Source: Hemileia vastatrix (lineage: Eukaryota; Basidiomycota; Pucciniomycetes; Pucciniales; Zaghouaniaceae). Taken from it: a DNA stretch of 64,000 nucleotides. Each line of letters begins with the position of its first letter. Positions within the stretch are counted from its first letter, which is position 1. Shown here one piece after another: positions 21,541 to 35,500 of this stretch. A program made the position numbers and the translations under genes. The notes below the pieces were generated by a model, which searched no databases, was not told the DNA's origin, and was given only the letters and a program-made list of their open reading frames with translations. The DNA is taken from NCBI GenBank assembly GCA_030280995.1, contig JASXTE010000001.1, positions 11,689,001 to 11,753,000 on the forward strand, read 5' to 3'.

Positions 21541-23499
21541 ATCAGGGGTTGTTCCTTAAATATTACTTATTATTTAGTATAAGCTTTAGAACATGATTAT
21601 CACTCCAGTATAGGTCATATAAACCAAATATTTGCATCTACAGCACATTTGTGGGTAATCATAACTCATTTATTGCAGAAAAAAACCCTTATAATAATTT
21701 CACTAATTTTGTTAAATAAAAATTAGGTATTTACAGTAGTAACTGTACCCAATATATACCCAATTTCACTTGGTACTTGGTAACCAATATAACACCCAAT
21801 TAAATTACTATTTAGTAAAATCTTGGTAAGCTAATAATTCACCCTTAAAAAGGTCTAGTTAAACTTCATATTTAATTTTTAAAATATTTTTTTGAATTTT
21901 TATTATATTTTATTTATATAGATAACAATATGAATTCAGGGTAACTTCCAGCCTTTTTATTAGTAATTATATTACTAAAATGTTTTGTCTAATGATTACC
22001 ATAAAATTCAGGCTGAGATCAAGTAAAGAGACTAGAGATAGCTTGAATAGTCAGTTTTCTAGAAGATTTTAATGGTCCTATATGAATACTGTAGTACAAA
22101 TCCAATAAGTATTAAAATATAACTCAATATAAGGGTCTCAGTAATTTAAATCTCATTACTTATATGTGGCTTACAATCTTATAGTTGGAAGAAAAATAGA
22201 TGTAATAATTCAGCTACTATTCAAAGAACTTATAAGTACTATTTATATTTATTTTAATTGTATTGGTTATATATTTTATTGTAATGATGAAGAATGTAGA
22301 AAACAAGACCAAAAACCCCCTCCTTTTATACCCAATAATTTCCCCAATGTACCCCTTGATTTACCAGCTCTATACATAGCCAATGACGACTCATTACAGC
22401 TAATAAAACTTTTTAACAACATAAAGAGTGACCAATAACATAATTAGAATGATATCCCCCTCCCAAATCCTGTAGTAATAGGGATAATCCATCAAAAATA
22501 ATGAAAAAAGCAAAAAAGAGAGTGTATGCGTGTAATACCTTAAAATAAAAGACTAAAAAGAGAAATAATAAGACTAAATATTTCAAAATTATAAGGGGGA
22601 TAAACAGTATAAATTATGGGGCTTATTATGACAATAAACTATGTGAAATCCTGATCCAAAAATAACCAATATTGACTGAGAAACCACTGAAAACCCCCAA
22701 AAAGGGTGTGAGATGTGGGGTAACTACATGCAGTCCTTTGCAGGCACTTGCACAGGTAAATCCTTGACTAATTTAGGAAAATTTAAGCGTGGTAGTGAAT
22801 TTAAGATGCCATGCTTGAGTTTATTAATGAAAGTAGTGCATATAATAAGGTCAATGCACCTATAATTAAATTAGGACACTAAATAACTGCCTGCCGCCTA
22901 TTTTAGTGTGTTTCCCCACAGTGGGCATAGAATTTGTGGTAATTATAGTGTTAAAAAGCAAACTTTGCTTAAAATGAAGCTATTCACACAGGAAAAATGC
23001 AGGCAGTATGTGGCCAGTATACAGAAGCCATTTCTGGCATAAAAACACCAAATTTGAAAAGTGTTATTTTTATTCACTTGAGTATCCAAATCAATATTCC
23101 TAGTTAAGAAAGGTTGATCTGTCAAAGTGCATTTTTAATATTATTAAATTTATAGCGCATATAGTCAAATTTTTAGTGATTTAAAGCGCATTTATTGTTT
23201 TTCACATAAAACAATGAAAACAACAGCTTTAAGTCTACTTAAAAATTATGTAGCCTTATATTTAAGGCTCTTAAGATTACCCTAACATATTCCAACTTAA
23301 TAATAAGTACATAATACTTATAAAATGTGGATATATGCATGTATATAAGGTGTTATAATGGCATATATTGTATTTTATCATAATTTTTACTTATATATAG
23401 AACTTGTGTAATTTTATGTATTTTTCCTGTGTATATTCAATGTGTTTAATATAATTTATAAGTACTTTTTACTCAGTTCTGGGGATATCCAGCCTGGCA
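21541..23499. other. GypC leader and GypD 3' LTR, boundary not resolved
   Basis: The left part follows the GypC 5' LTR. The right part, ending CCAGCCTGGCA at 23499, is the 3' LTR of the minus-strand GypD (in its orientation beginning TGCCAGGCTGG). Where the LTR stops on the left cannot be set because no second GypD LTR is present. Open frames here (22166-22438, 22943-23125) match nothing I know. Confidence 0.5.
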
Positions 23500-23713
23500 C
23501 TTACCCACCCATATAAACAATAAAAAAATGATAAGTTATACATTTTTTATTTTATTTTCCAGGTATTCAGAAATTTCTGTAGCATTAAAGATTAATTATT
23601 TAAAGGAATAAAACATAATAAAATTTTATGAGTACTGGTTTTTAGCCCCTCAGCTGGTTGAACAGAAATTTATTTCAGTTTAAATTTTAAAGAAGGGAGT
23701 ATAGATTTGAAAT

Positions 23714-26700
23714 TTATTTTTCAGGCATCCATTTATCAAATTCATTTGATTTTCCCTTAAATCTTAATAAATACTCAGTTCCTTTCTCTTTGGTAAGGAT
23801 TCTTCTCTTGAGTGTTTTTTCAATCTCTGCTTTTTCTACAATTTCTTCAGGTTTCTTTATAGGCCTTCATCTTCTTTTTGGAAATAATTCAGGATCATTT
23901 TATTGGTAAGGTTTTAATAATGAGATGGGGAAAATTGGATGTTTCTTATCATATGGGGCATATAATATGACTTCCACAGCATTATTACCAACCTTCTTTT
24001 TGACTAAAAAATTTACTTCAAAGGGATCTTTTAATTTAACATTATCTTGTAAGTTAAAATGTAGTGTTGAAATTAGGACTTCATCTCCTTTTTTGAATTA
24101 AAATTTTTTTGGATGCATTCTTCTGCACTCTTTCTACACATTTGTTGCACATGAATAAAGGATTTAGTACCAGGGTGTATATCTAACCTTGGTAATTTAT
24201 TTAAATGATTTACTGGGGTATTTGTTACTTATCCCAGCCAGAGTTCAAATGGTTTTTTCTCTGTTCCAGAATGAGTTGTGCTATTATAAGAAAATTCAAG
24301 GCCAGGAATTAATTTTACCCAGTCATGTGTGAATTTCTCATTGTCTTTGTATTCTAATCCAAAGGCACAATATCATCTTATAATTTCTTCCAGAGTCTGT
24401 ATCATTCTCTCAGCCAGCCCATCAGTTTGTGGATTGTGTGCTGTAGAAAATTTCAATCAACAACCTGATACTTCCATCAAAGATGTCCAGAACTCTGATA
24501 TAAATTTAGGGTCTCTGTCAGAGATTATGGCTTTGGAGAGCCCAGAAGTATTCATCATTTGAGTCCACCATAGTAATGCCAAGTCTTTTTCAGATACCCC
24601 TTTATGGGTAGGGATAAATTTACACATTTTTGTTATTCTATCCACAATTACCCAGCAAGAATTGAAACTTTCCTCTCCTGCTAATGGCAAGCCTTTGACA
24701 AGGTCCATGTTTATAATTTCCCATGGAGATTTTGGCTGCTCTATTTGTTGTAACAACCCAGCTCTCTTCCCAGTCAATCTTTTAGATTTCTGAAAAGAGT
24801 CACATGTGTCAAGGTATTTTTTTACAGCTTCTTTCATGTTTATCCATGAGGATGTATTAATAACTCTAGTCAATGTTTTGTTAAAATCAAAATGACCTGC
24901 TAAGATGTCATCATGACAAATACTTAACATTAACTCTTTCATAGAAGGTGGTATAACTATTACATTACTTAGCTTTTTTCTGTAATATATGTATCCATAT
25001 TCAATTGACAGTTTACTTTTTTACAATGCATTTTTATACTTTGGAGGTAAGGTTTTTATTAATGCACTCATGGAGGCATTTGTTGGATCATTTAAAATGG
25101 TAGATTATTTAGACAAATCTTTATCTGATGAATAATTTTCTAATATATTTTGCATGAATTCTTCCTCTAAATCCACTATATAAATCCCAAATATATGTAT
25201 TACCTCATTTTCAGGTACAAAAGCTGGGTTGTCAGTATCATTTAGCAAAGGGCTTCTGGATAATAAATCCACATTATAATGCAATGTTCCTGCTCTATTA
25301 GTGATTTTCATTCTTCCTCTGCACTCTTGTACAGCTAGTTTCAATCTAAACATGTGCCTATTAAGTGTTTTCATGTTTAGTAATAATTTTACTGCACTGC
25401 AATCTGTTGTTAATTCAAACTTCTGGCCTTCCAGATAGTAATGAATTTTTTCCAGGGCCCACACAAAATCTAAAAATTCCAGATGGGTGGCACCATACCT
25501 TAATTCTGTCTTTCTTAAGTTTCTGGATATATAACCAATAACTGCTTAAGATAATTTACCATTTATTATCTGTTTTTTCTGCAAAGCAGCACCTAACCCT
25601 GTATAGCTTGCATCAGTATACAAGATAAAAGGGAGGTTAAAATCTGGAAGTCCCAATATTGGAGCTGACATTAAACATTCCGTTAATTTATCAAAGGCAT
25701 GTTTTCTTTCATTATTCCAAATTAAAGCCTCATTTTTCCTGATTAATGTTGATAAAGGAGCTGCAATGGATTGGTAGTTTTTTATATACTGCCTATAATA
25801 TCCACACATACCTAAAAAACTTTGAAGATCTTTCACATTTTTAGTTATACCAATGTTTTTTATTGCTTCCACTTTATTCTTTTCAACTCAAATTTTCAAT
25901 CCAAATACAACATGTCCAACTACTTTCAAGGATTGCAACCAAAACTTGCATTTCTTTAATGAAATTGTCATATTAATTCCATCCATTTTTTGAAACACAT
26001 TTTTCAGTTGATTTAAATGTTCATCATATGTTTTTGAATACACTATGATGTCATCAATATAAACCAAAATCCATCCTTCAACAATTTCCTGATGAAAAAT
26101 ACTATCCATAAATTTTTGGAAGACTGAAGGGGCATTCTTTGGGCCAAAAGGCATTCTCACATATTAATATATCCACATGTGTGTGATTATGAGTAAGAAA
26201 TTCTGAGAATTCTTTTCCACAGGAATCTGGTGGTAATCTTTGTTTCCATCCATACAGGAAATATATTTTTCACCTTGTAAGGTAGCATGGATAGAAGCTA
26301 TCCTTGGTAGAGGGTAAATATTATCTACAGTGAGTGTATTCAGAGCTCTGTAATAACAACATAATCTTCCTTATCTTTTTCATAAGAGATTAAAACTGGT
26401 GAAATAACACAATACTTAGGTGTTGTGTCTACTTTTTCAACAATACCCATTTCTAACAACATTTTAATGTTGTTTTAAATGTCTTTCCTTTTTGCAGGAG
26501 AAGCTGGGTAAGGTATCTTTTTCAAGCTTCCAGGAATTTTATCCAAATCACAACTTAAAGATATTTTTATCTCATGGTCTTTGACCAATCCTAGCTCATT
26601 TGAACCATGAGCAAATTCCATAGGACAAGATTTTATCAATCTCAAAATATTGTTTTCTTCAATTTTTAAGAGTTGAGGACTAAAAGAGGCCTTTTGAAAT

Positions 26701-29511
26701 TCATTTTCCAACTCTAACACTTCAGAGGTGGTTCTTCCACCTTGGAGTTGTTCTTCTTTAGGAGAAATAGAATAAACTGAATTTTTAGAGCAAATCTTGA
26801 GTTTTTTTTTCCCATTCATGCCTATAGTGAAGCAACTATTTGAAGGATCTAATTTGATGCCAAATTTAGTTAATAATAAGTCATTGCCAATAATAAACCA
26901 ATCACTACAATTATTATTATCCATTATTACAAATTCATATACTTCTCTTACATATCCATTACTATATTTAAAGAATAAAGCAGCTTTGTATTTTCCAATT
27001 GGATGTAATACTGAAACAAAACCCCTCCAGTTCTTTTTCTGTACAGGTTCCAGTTTTGCCTTATATTTACTATCAAGTTTCATTAATGTATTAAGATAAC
27101 TACACTACCTGCAGCCCCAGTTCCAAGAATGGCATTCAGTTCTTTTCCACATATAATAATGGGTGCTCTAATAGGTGTGATTTTGTAAGTATCATGAGTT
27201 ACATCTTTAATTATTTCAGCTTCCTCAATGGAAGTTAACAATGTATTTGTATGAGGTATTGCATCATTCAGGTACATAATATCCTGTTCTAATACATATA
27301 TCTCATTTTCATCATCACTGTAAGAAATGTTACTTTTACAATCCTCACTAGATTCCTCCTTTTCATCATCATGATTACTTGGTTCAGAATCTTGTGAGTT
27401 TTCAATAACATTTATTCTTTTCTTACAAGTATGACCTTTAGACCAAGGTTCACTACATTTGTAGCAAGTGTTACTTCCTTGTCTCTTAGGTACAAGGGGA
27501 GCTGAAGGTTTTTTCTTCTCTGTTGGTAACTTATTTGTAGTAGATTTTACTACTTCAACATTTTTCTTATAATGATTATACCTGGGTTCATATTTTTGGT
27601 TCAATAATATTTCATTCCATATATTAATAAACCCAGAAGTATCTCTGATGGTTTTAGTTCTAGCTACAATAATGTCTCTGACTGATATAGGCAATTTATA
27701 TATTATTTTTTCTTTCCACTCATCATAATCCATTTTTGGATCCATGGCTTTCATGATTATTATTAAATTCATTAAAAATACCATTGTTTTATCCCCAGTA
27801 TTTGGATTATATCTGGCTTTCTCATACAATCTTTGTTGAGTGATTCTAACTTTTGGGCCACCAAATTGCCTTTCAATTAGTGCCTTCCATTCATTCCATG
27901 AGTAGTTAATTCCCTCACTAAATACAGATTCAAACCATAATAAGGCCACATCTTTAAATAAAGATATCAATTTTGATGTAATTTCTTCATCAGGTAATTT
28001 GTATGAAAATTTTAAGTTATCGATTCTCTGAATGAATTTTTTCAATCAGACTTTGAATCCCCATCAAAAGAAGGGCACTGATCTAAATTAGGCTAGCTCT
28101 TTTGGTTAGTTTTTGCTTACTTAACCTGAGGAATATAACGTAATTCACTTACTTTGGAAAGATGATCATTTATTTCCTCTTTTACTGATTTTATATTCTC
28201 AGAGCCCATGACACTATTGTCATGTTCAATCATTGGTTTATCATCTGAATGTTTCATATATACTGGTATTCTTTCCACATAGGATGTGTTCTCCTTTACT
28301 TTATCAGTATTTTTAAAAATGTTGGCTACTTCCATTTCCAGTCTTTGTAACCAATCCTTTATTACAGGCACATGGGTTAAAGTATCATTCACATTTGAAA
28401 AAGACAATTTGAAACGTCCATCTATGGTAGCCATAATATTCTGAGAATGTTGTAATTTATCTTGTAAATTCTTAATCTCAGAGGTTAATCTTTTATTTTC
28501 ATTTATTAATTCATTATTTGAATTTTCAATGATTTTTAATCTATTGGCTGTGGTACTCAATGATTGTGTATGGTTTAATAATACATTTTTTGTATTATTG
28601 TTTGACTCTCTAGAGAATTCTTCCAATTTTTCAATCCCTAATAATAATTTGCTAACAATTTTTGATTCCATTGGATTTTTTTTCAAAAAATATTCAATTT
28701 TTTCTGTGTCCAACTCAGAAGACTCATTATTAGGCTCAAGATTTACTTCATTTGGTTCCATTTTAATATTACTAGTATTATCCTGGTGATCAATAAAACT
28801 ATATACATTTTCATCATGTAAAGACAAATTTAAAATGCTATTTTCAAATGAATAATCTCTTAAATCTTTATCAATTATATCCAATAACTCTCTATCAATC
28901 TCATTACATATGAGTAGCTCATTGTTAGTATCATATAATTGACCATGAGAAGATGGATTACTTACCAAGGTCTTATTCCATTTTCCCTGCCTCTCTTTGC
29001 TTTTCACCTGTAAGGGTGACTGCTGGATCCCTTTTGTGGAGGGTTGTTGTAATTTTGGGCATACCAGTCCCACTTCGATTTGCTGACTGTTATATTTTGA
29101 TCCTCATCTTTGGCTGGAGGTGTTGCTGGTGCCACTGTGGAATTTTTTGATAAAAAAGTTGTTGGTTTAGCCTTTAGTCCCACTAGAGCTTGGTTGACTT
29201 CTAAAAAACCCTGTGAAACTCTTTTCTCCAGATTGTTCCCCTGGCCTACTATATTTTTGACTCTTATTGTTAGGGTGTTTAGAAGAGTGGATAGGGAGTG
29301 AATTTGTTCTTGAAAAGTATTTTTTATTTTCTTTATTGATATTTGTTTTAAAAGTCTTTCCCTTTCCTCCAGAGACATCTGTGGAGTGTTGCTGTTGGTG
29401 GGAGAATCCTGGCCTTCCATTTGAACATCCTGTAACAGTTCTTTCAGATCTAGGTCTTAATTTATAAGGTTTTGTCTTATTACTCACAATGTCATTGTTG
29501 TTGTCACACAT
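23714..29511 (-). pseudogene. GypD gag-pol polyprotein, degenerate chromovirus nested in GypC
   Basis: Minus strand. Gag starts near 29511-29420 (MCDNNN or MEGQDS frames) with coiled-coil segments, then KLPDEEITSKLISLF and a zinc-knuckle-like CYKCSEPWSKGHTC (27500-27430). The protease motif reads GTGAAGSVV, the catalytic Asp being replaced by Gly. RT has MPFGPKNAPSVFQ and YIDD (26160-25888). RNase H has LPFILYTDASYTGLG, integrase GLPLAGEESFNSCWV and IISDRDPKF (24942-24457). The C-terminal chromodomain-like segment EYLLRFKGKSNEFDKWMPEK ends at 23714. It is the same family as GypB, with stops throughout. Its 5' LTR is missing: the sequence breaks at 29697 where H3 begins. Confidence 0.85.
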
Positions 29512-30119
29512 TTTTACGTGGAATTTAAATCTAAATTTGAAATTTGAGATATTAAAACTTCAAAAAGGAGTTTTATCAGTATTAATTAATACTACTTAAG
29601 AAAATTTAATTGTTTACTTGTAGGTATTAAATGAATTTATAAGTGCCAAAAGTCAAATATGCTTTTATGTGGTCACTTGGTATAACTGTTCTACAATAGA
29701 GGGTGTCAATGTTCAGGGATCTGCAATTAGGGATCAGGAATTTTTTTTGCCCAGATCCAAAATTATTAATTGCGGAAGATTCTTATCCAATAGCCCCAGG
29801 GCTAGTGGATAAGGAATCCACGATAATGCATTATCCCGCATCTTATACCCCAATTTCCATTCCTAATTCCTGATCCCAAACTCATCTCATCCATGATGGA
29901 TTTGCAAGAAAGTCACATGACTTATAATTCCTGATGCCATCCTTAAGTCTCTCCTCACTCTATGCTACTTAATTTTGGTGGCAAACACTTAACCTTTTTT
30001 TCTATCTACACACCCTCATTTCTTTTTTACATTCATGGTTTATTCCTTTTCTGTAAATATTTCCTTTGTAAATTAACATAAGTTTCTGATCCTATCCTTC
30101 CCTCATGTTCCCACCAATT

Positions 30120-30545
30120 CCACTACACCTCAAATCTTCCTTTTTCCCTTCCCTTCCACCTTCACTAGAAACCCCACTCCTCAAAATTACCTTGCTCTCC
30201 ATCCCTTCATCTCCACTAGACACCCCATCACACCCTTTCAACTTTAATTGATGCCTCACCTTTCAAATCCACCTCGCTTTACTCCCTTTTGCCTCCAATA
30301 GAAACCCCACTCCTAAAACTTACCTCACTCTCCATCCCTTCATCTCCACTAGACACCCCAGCACACCCTTACAACTTTAATTGATGCCTCACCTTTCAAA
30401 TCCACCTGGATTTACTCCCATTTGCCTCCAATAGAAACCCCAACACACCTTTTTAACCAAACTTGATGCCCCAAACATCAAATTCACCTCTCTCCCTTCC
30501 TCTTCACCTCCAATTGACACCTCATCACCCAAAAATTAGCTCTCC
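30120..30545 (-). repeat. H3 left minisatellite arm
   Basis: Units of about 60-70 bp alternate CATCTCCACTAGACACCCC and CTCCAATAGAAACCCCAC with TTTAATTGATGCC. The same units occur inverted at 31435-31960. Confidence 0.8.
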
Positions 30546-31434
30546 ACCCTCTTATGTGCTTCTTTAGTACCTTGAACATATATTTAATTTGTCCACATTA
30601 ATCAAGATTTATAAAAAAAGTTAATATTAATACAAACTATCACATTAACCTTTACTTATAGACATCATTATAGAGAAAAAATATATATTTCAAAAATTTT
30701 GAATGTAACAGGACTGTAATTTTTGTATTCAGGAAACTTACAAAAGATTCAGGTCAATAATTTTCTAATATTTTTTGGGAACAAATTTACTTTTTTACTT
30801 ATTTATGGCATGAAAGATAACTCTTGGCCCTTTTGACATTTTTGTGGAGGTTTTATACTGGTGTGGCATCTTTTAAGTTGGATGCATCACCCCAAAAAGC
30901 CTAAAAACCCCTAATTAGGGCCGGAAAAGTGCTGATACAGGCAAAAAAAGTATTAAATAATTTTTGGAAAAAAGGCCAAGCATTTATGGTTTTGCCGAAT
31001 ATATAATTGTACAAATTAAAGTGACTGTTTGTCAGACTTTTAGTTGCTTTTTAGAGATGCTTAATGGTGTAAAATATAATAATTTTTTTATTCATTGGTT
31101 CATAATTTATTTATTTATTAGCTATTTTCTTCAAATAATGTTCATTTTTATTATATTGGGCTATTAAATCATATATCTTGTCCCATAGACTATTTCAGTT
31201 ATTTCAAAACAGTTGTCTGTATCATAAACTTTTTTTAATATATTTGTATTACTTTTCTTTATTCATCTCTATAAATTTAATATTACATACTTTAAGATTA
31301 TCATTTTTTTTGTGGAGATTAAGTGAAGAAGTGAATATTGGATGTAAAGGTGGAGGGTTTTTGGTTGGAGGCTATGGAGGCTATGGAGAGGGTGGCAAGT
31401 TAATTTTTGCATGATGAGGAAGGGAGCAAGATGG
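30546..31434. other. H3 core between the minisatellite arms
   Basis: AT-rich with short incidental frames (30964-31167, 31178-31414). No recognisable gene. Confidence 0.5.
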
Positions 31435-31960
31435 ATTTGATGCTTGGGGCATCAAGTTTGGTTAAAAAGGTGTGTTGGGGTTTCTATTGGAGGCAAATGG
31501 GAGGCAAGCGAGGTGGATTTGAGGGGCCAGGCATCAATAAAAATTGAAAGGGTGTGTTGGGGTGTCTAGAGGAGGTGAATGGATGGAGAGTGGGGTGTCT
31601 ATTGGAGGCAAATGGGAGTAAAGTGAGGTGGATTTAAGGAGTGGGGCATCAATTAAAGTTGTAAGGGTGTTCTGGGGTGTCTAGTGGAGATGAAGGGATG
31701 GAGAGCAAGGTAAGCTTGAGGAGTGGGGTTTTTATTGGAGGCAAATGGGAGTAAAGCAACATGGATTAATTAAAAGGGTGGGGCATCAATTAAAGTTGAA
31801 AGGGTGTTCTGGGGTGTCTAGTGGAGATGAAGAGATGGAGAGCAAGGTAAGTTTGAGGAGTGGGGTTTCTATTGGAGGTAAATGGGAGGCAAGTGAGGTG
31901 AATTTGAAGGGTGGGGAATCAAGTAGAGGTGAAGCAGTGAGGTGGAGTCTCTTTTAGAGA
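31435..31960 (+). repeat. H3 right minisatellite arm
   Basis: The reverse complement of the left arm: units of GGGGTGTCTAGTGGAGATGA and TTTCTATTGGAGGCAAATGG with GGGGCATCAATTAAAGTTG. About six to eight units. Confidence 0.8.
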
Positions 31961-32541
31961 AGGAAAAAATAAAAAATATTCAGCAGTATCCTGGTTAGAA
32001 GCAGTAGCTTGTCACATAAAATAGAAAATCTATTTACCATCTACTTCCCATAAGATAGGTCTAAAACTGCCTCTCAAGTCTGGAGGTTGAGAAAGATCAT
32101 ACCATTTCTGTTCAAAATATGCTATGAAATCATACAATGCTAAATGTTTTGATTTATAGATTGAAAATATTTTCTTTCTTACCACATAGGGGAGGTTCTG
32201 GCCCGGAATTCAAGATGTTGGTGAGAGAGATTGTCTATGGTAAAGAGGATTGGAAATTTCAATGAAGAATTTTTCAGGGTAGATGATAGGATGGGATGAG
32301 GGTAGGAGTGCGCAGAAAGGTGGGAAGGCTGGGATATCCAGAAAGTTGTCCAAGATGTGGCTATGAAATATTGAGGATAGAAATGTCGGATAAGAGGTGA
32401 ACATTGACATGTAAAGTGTCTAATCACCCAATTATTAGCAAAAATAATTGCAGAAGATAATTGGGGTATAAGGATTTTTATCCAAAATTAATTTAATTGC
32501 TGATCCCTGAACATTGATACCCCCTATTATGTATGGGCTGA

Positions 32542-35500
32542 AATTTATTATTCATGAATTTTGAAGATGATGAAAATATTAAGGATATGCAAGCTGATAG
32601 CTTAAGAATTACACCTATCATGGTTCCAACAATAATTTCTGGAGAAACTGTAAATATAGTATTGGATACAGGAGCTTCTGGTTCTGTTGTTTTTGCATAT
32701 ACATTACAGAAAATTGATATTGATTATAGGTCATATCTTGAACCCCTTCAAAGTAAAAATTGGAGAGTTTTTGGATCAGTACTACACCGCATTGGTGGAT
32801 AAAAAGCTGCTGTTGTCTTTAAATATCAACATGGTTATGTTAGAGTAGCTTGTGACTTTGTAGTAATGGACAATACCAATTGTAGTAGCTGTTTTTTCAT
32901 TGGAAATGTCATTCTGAAAAACTTTGGTTTGAAATGATACCCTGCTTATAATAATTCTACAATTGGCATGAATAGTAAAATTAAATTTAAAATAAATTCT
33001 TTTAACACAGTCTTACACATTGAGTCAGTAATAGATAGTCCTTTCAAAGGAAGAGAAACCAGTGAGATGGAACCTCTGAAAGCAGAAATTTCAAAAACAT
33101 CATTTAGCCCTCAGGTAAGTGAAGCTGAGAAGACAAATATTTTTGACTTAATTAAAGAATTTCCAATGGCACTTGCACATGGGACCAATGAACATGGCCT
33201 TGTAAAATATCATGAGATAAAAATTATTTTAACCTGTGAAATGGATAATATTCCTACAAGTCTTAAAAAGAAACCATACCCTGCTTCACCAATAAAGAGT
33301 AAAAACATAGATGATAATATTAAGATGTTTTTAAACATGAACATTATTGAAAAGGTTGAAACTACACAAAAATATTGTGTGATATTAGCAGAGCTCATTT
33401 CCTATGAACAAGATAAAGCAGGACTGTGCAGTGATTATAGAGCATTAAATACATGTACAGTAGGTGATATTTACCCCTTTCCAAGGATTGTCTCTATACA
33501 TGCTACCCTGAAAGGTTCAAAGTACATAAGTTTCCTAGATGGAAATAAAGGTAACCATCAAATTCCTGTTGAAAAGAACTCACAGAACCTTTTATTGATA
33601 ACAACACATATGGGAATCTATAAATATGTCAGGATGCCATTTGGACCAAAAAAAATGCTCCTTCAGAATTTCAGATGTTAATGGATATAATATTCCATAA
33701 TGAGATGATTGAAGGATTGCTAATTGTATACATTGATGACAAAATAGTTTTCTCTAAGACATATGGTGAACACTTAATGCATTTGAAGAAGGTATTTCAG
33801 AAGATTGATGAAATAAATATGAACCTTGCATTGAAAAAATGTAAATCTGGGTTTGAGTCTTTAAAACTGCATGGTCATATTTTATCTGGCTTATAAATAT
33901 GTGTTTACAAAAATAAGGTGGCTTCAGTAAAGGATATTGGAATTCCTCAAAATGTAAAGGATTCACAATCTTTTCTTGGAATTTTTGGTTATTATGGACA
34001 ACATATAAAAAGCTACCAATTAATTGCTGCACCATTGGCCACACTGATAAAGAAATCAGAAGTTTTCATTTGGAACAATAAAAAACAACAGGCTTTTGAT
34101 AAGTTGATAGAGTTTTTGATCACAGCCCCCATCTTGGTATTAGCAGATTTTGAATTACTTATTTTCTTGTATACTGATGCAAGTTTTTTTGGTTTGGGTG
34201 CTTCTTTGCATCAAAAAAAACTTATTGAAGGGAAAATGGCAGTAGTAGTAATTTGCTATATTTCACATACTCTAAGAAGTAGTGAATTGAAATATGATGC
34301 TACTCAAGTTGAATATTTGGAAGTAGTATGGTCTCTTGAGAAGCTACATTATTACCTTGAAGACAAAAAATTTGAGTTAATAACTGAATGTAGTGCAGTT
34401 AAGTCACTCTTACACATGAAAACTCCTAATATGCATATGTTTAGATGGCAATTGGCTGTAAAAAAATACAGAGGACGGATGACTAATACACATAGAGCAG
34501 GAACTTTACACTCTAATGTAGATTAGTTATCTAGATTACCTCTACCTAATAATGATGATAATCCTGCTTATGTTCCTGAAACAGAGATTATTAAAATTTA
34601 TGAAATTTATATTGTAGATCTTTAGGATGAATTTACGCAATAAATTCTTAATAATTATGCTTGAGATCCTAAATTAAGTAAACTTAATAAAATATTAAAT
34701 GATGAATCTAATTCTTCAATTATTGTTTTAATAAAATCATTTCCACAAAAATATAGGAAGGCATTAGAAAAAGGTAAATTTTCCATTGAGGATGGTTTTA
34801 TATATTATAAAAAAAATTAAGTAATTCAATTGTAATTCCCGCTTTAATGAAGGAGTTAATTTTAAGTATATTTTATGATGATATATTAGCAGGTCATTTT
34901 GACTTCCATAAAACATTAACCTCAGTAAAAAATATGGTTTGGTGGATTAAAATTTCTCATTATGTTCAAAAATATGTTGAGACATGTGGTTCTTCTCAAA
35001 AATCTAAAAGATTGACAGAAAAAGAGCTGGTTTGTTACAGTAAATTGATCAACCAAAAGCTCTATGGGAAATAGTTAACAAGGACTTTGTAACAGGCTTT
35101 CCAATAGCAGGACATAAGAGTTATAACTCCTTCTGGGAAGTTGTAGACAGATTTAAAAAAATGTGTAAATTTATTCATACCCACAAGGAGGTTTCTGGAA
35201 ATGACTTAGCTTTTTTATGGTGGACACAAGTTTTAAATATAGCAGGTTTCCTCAAAGCAATAGTTTCAGACAAAGATCCAAAATTACCTTCTGAGTTCTG
35301 GACATCACCTATGGATGGTTCAGGTTTTCAATTAAAACTTTCTACAGCACACTATACACAGACTGATGGGCTGGCAAAAAGAGTAATACAAACCTTAGAA
35401 GATATTATAAGAAGATATTTTATTTTTGGTCTTGACTTTTAAGACAATTTAAAATTCACTCATGATTGGGTAACCCTTATCCTAAGTTTAGAGTTTGCAT

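Larger units (their letters stand above)
29698..32525. mobile_element. H3: non-autonomous PIF/Harbinger derivative
   Basis: The left end reads AGAGGGTGTCAATGTTCAGG and the right end, reversed, AGGGGGTATCAATGTTCAGG, a strong terminal inverted repeat. Flanks are AAT (29695-29697) and ATT (32526-32528), a 3-bp duplication with one change. About 300 bp of its left end matches the transposase end of H1 and the start of H5. Its right end matches the ORF1 end of H1, including the TTATCTGACAT/CATAACCACATCTTGGAC region. The interior lacks transposase and dioxygenase, and carries two inverted minisatellite arms around an AT-rich core. Confidence 0.8.

Noticed and set aside
22166..22438. 90-residue frame in the GypC leader as a captured host gene
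   Set aside because: No family resemblance, AT-rich codons, no splice continuation, and not seen in related elements here.
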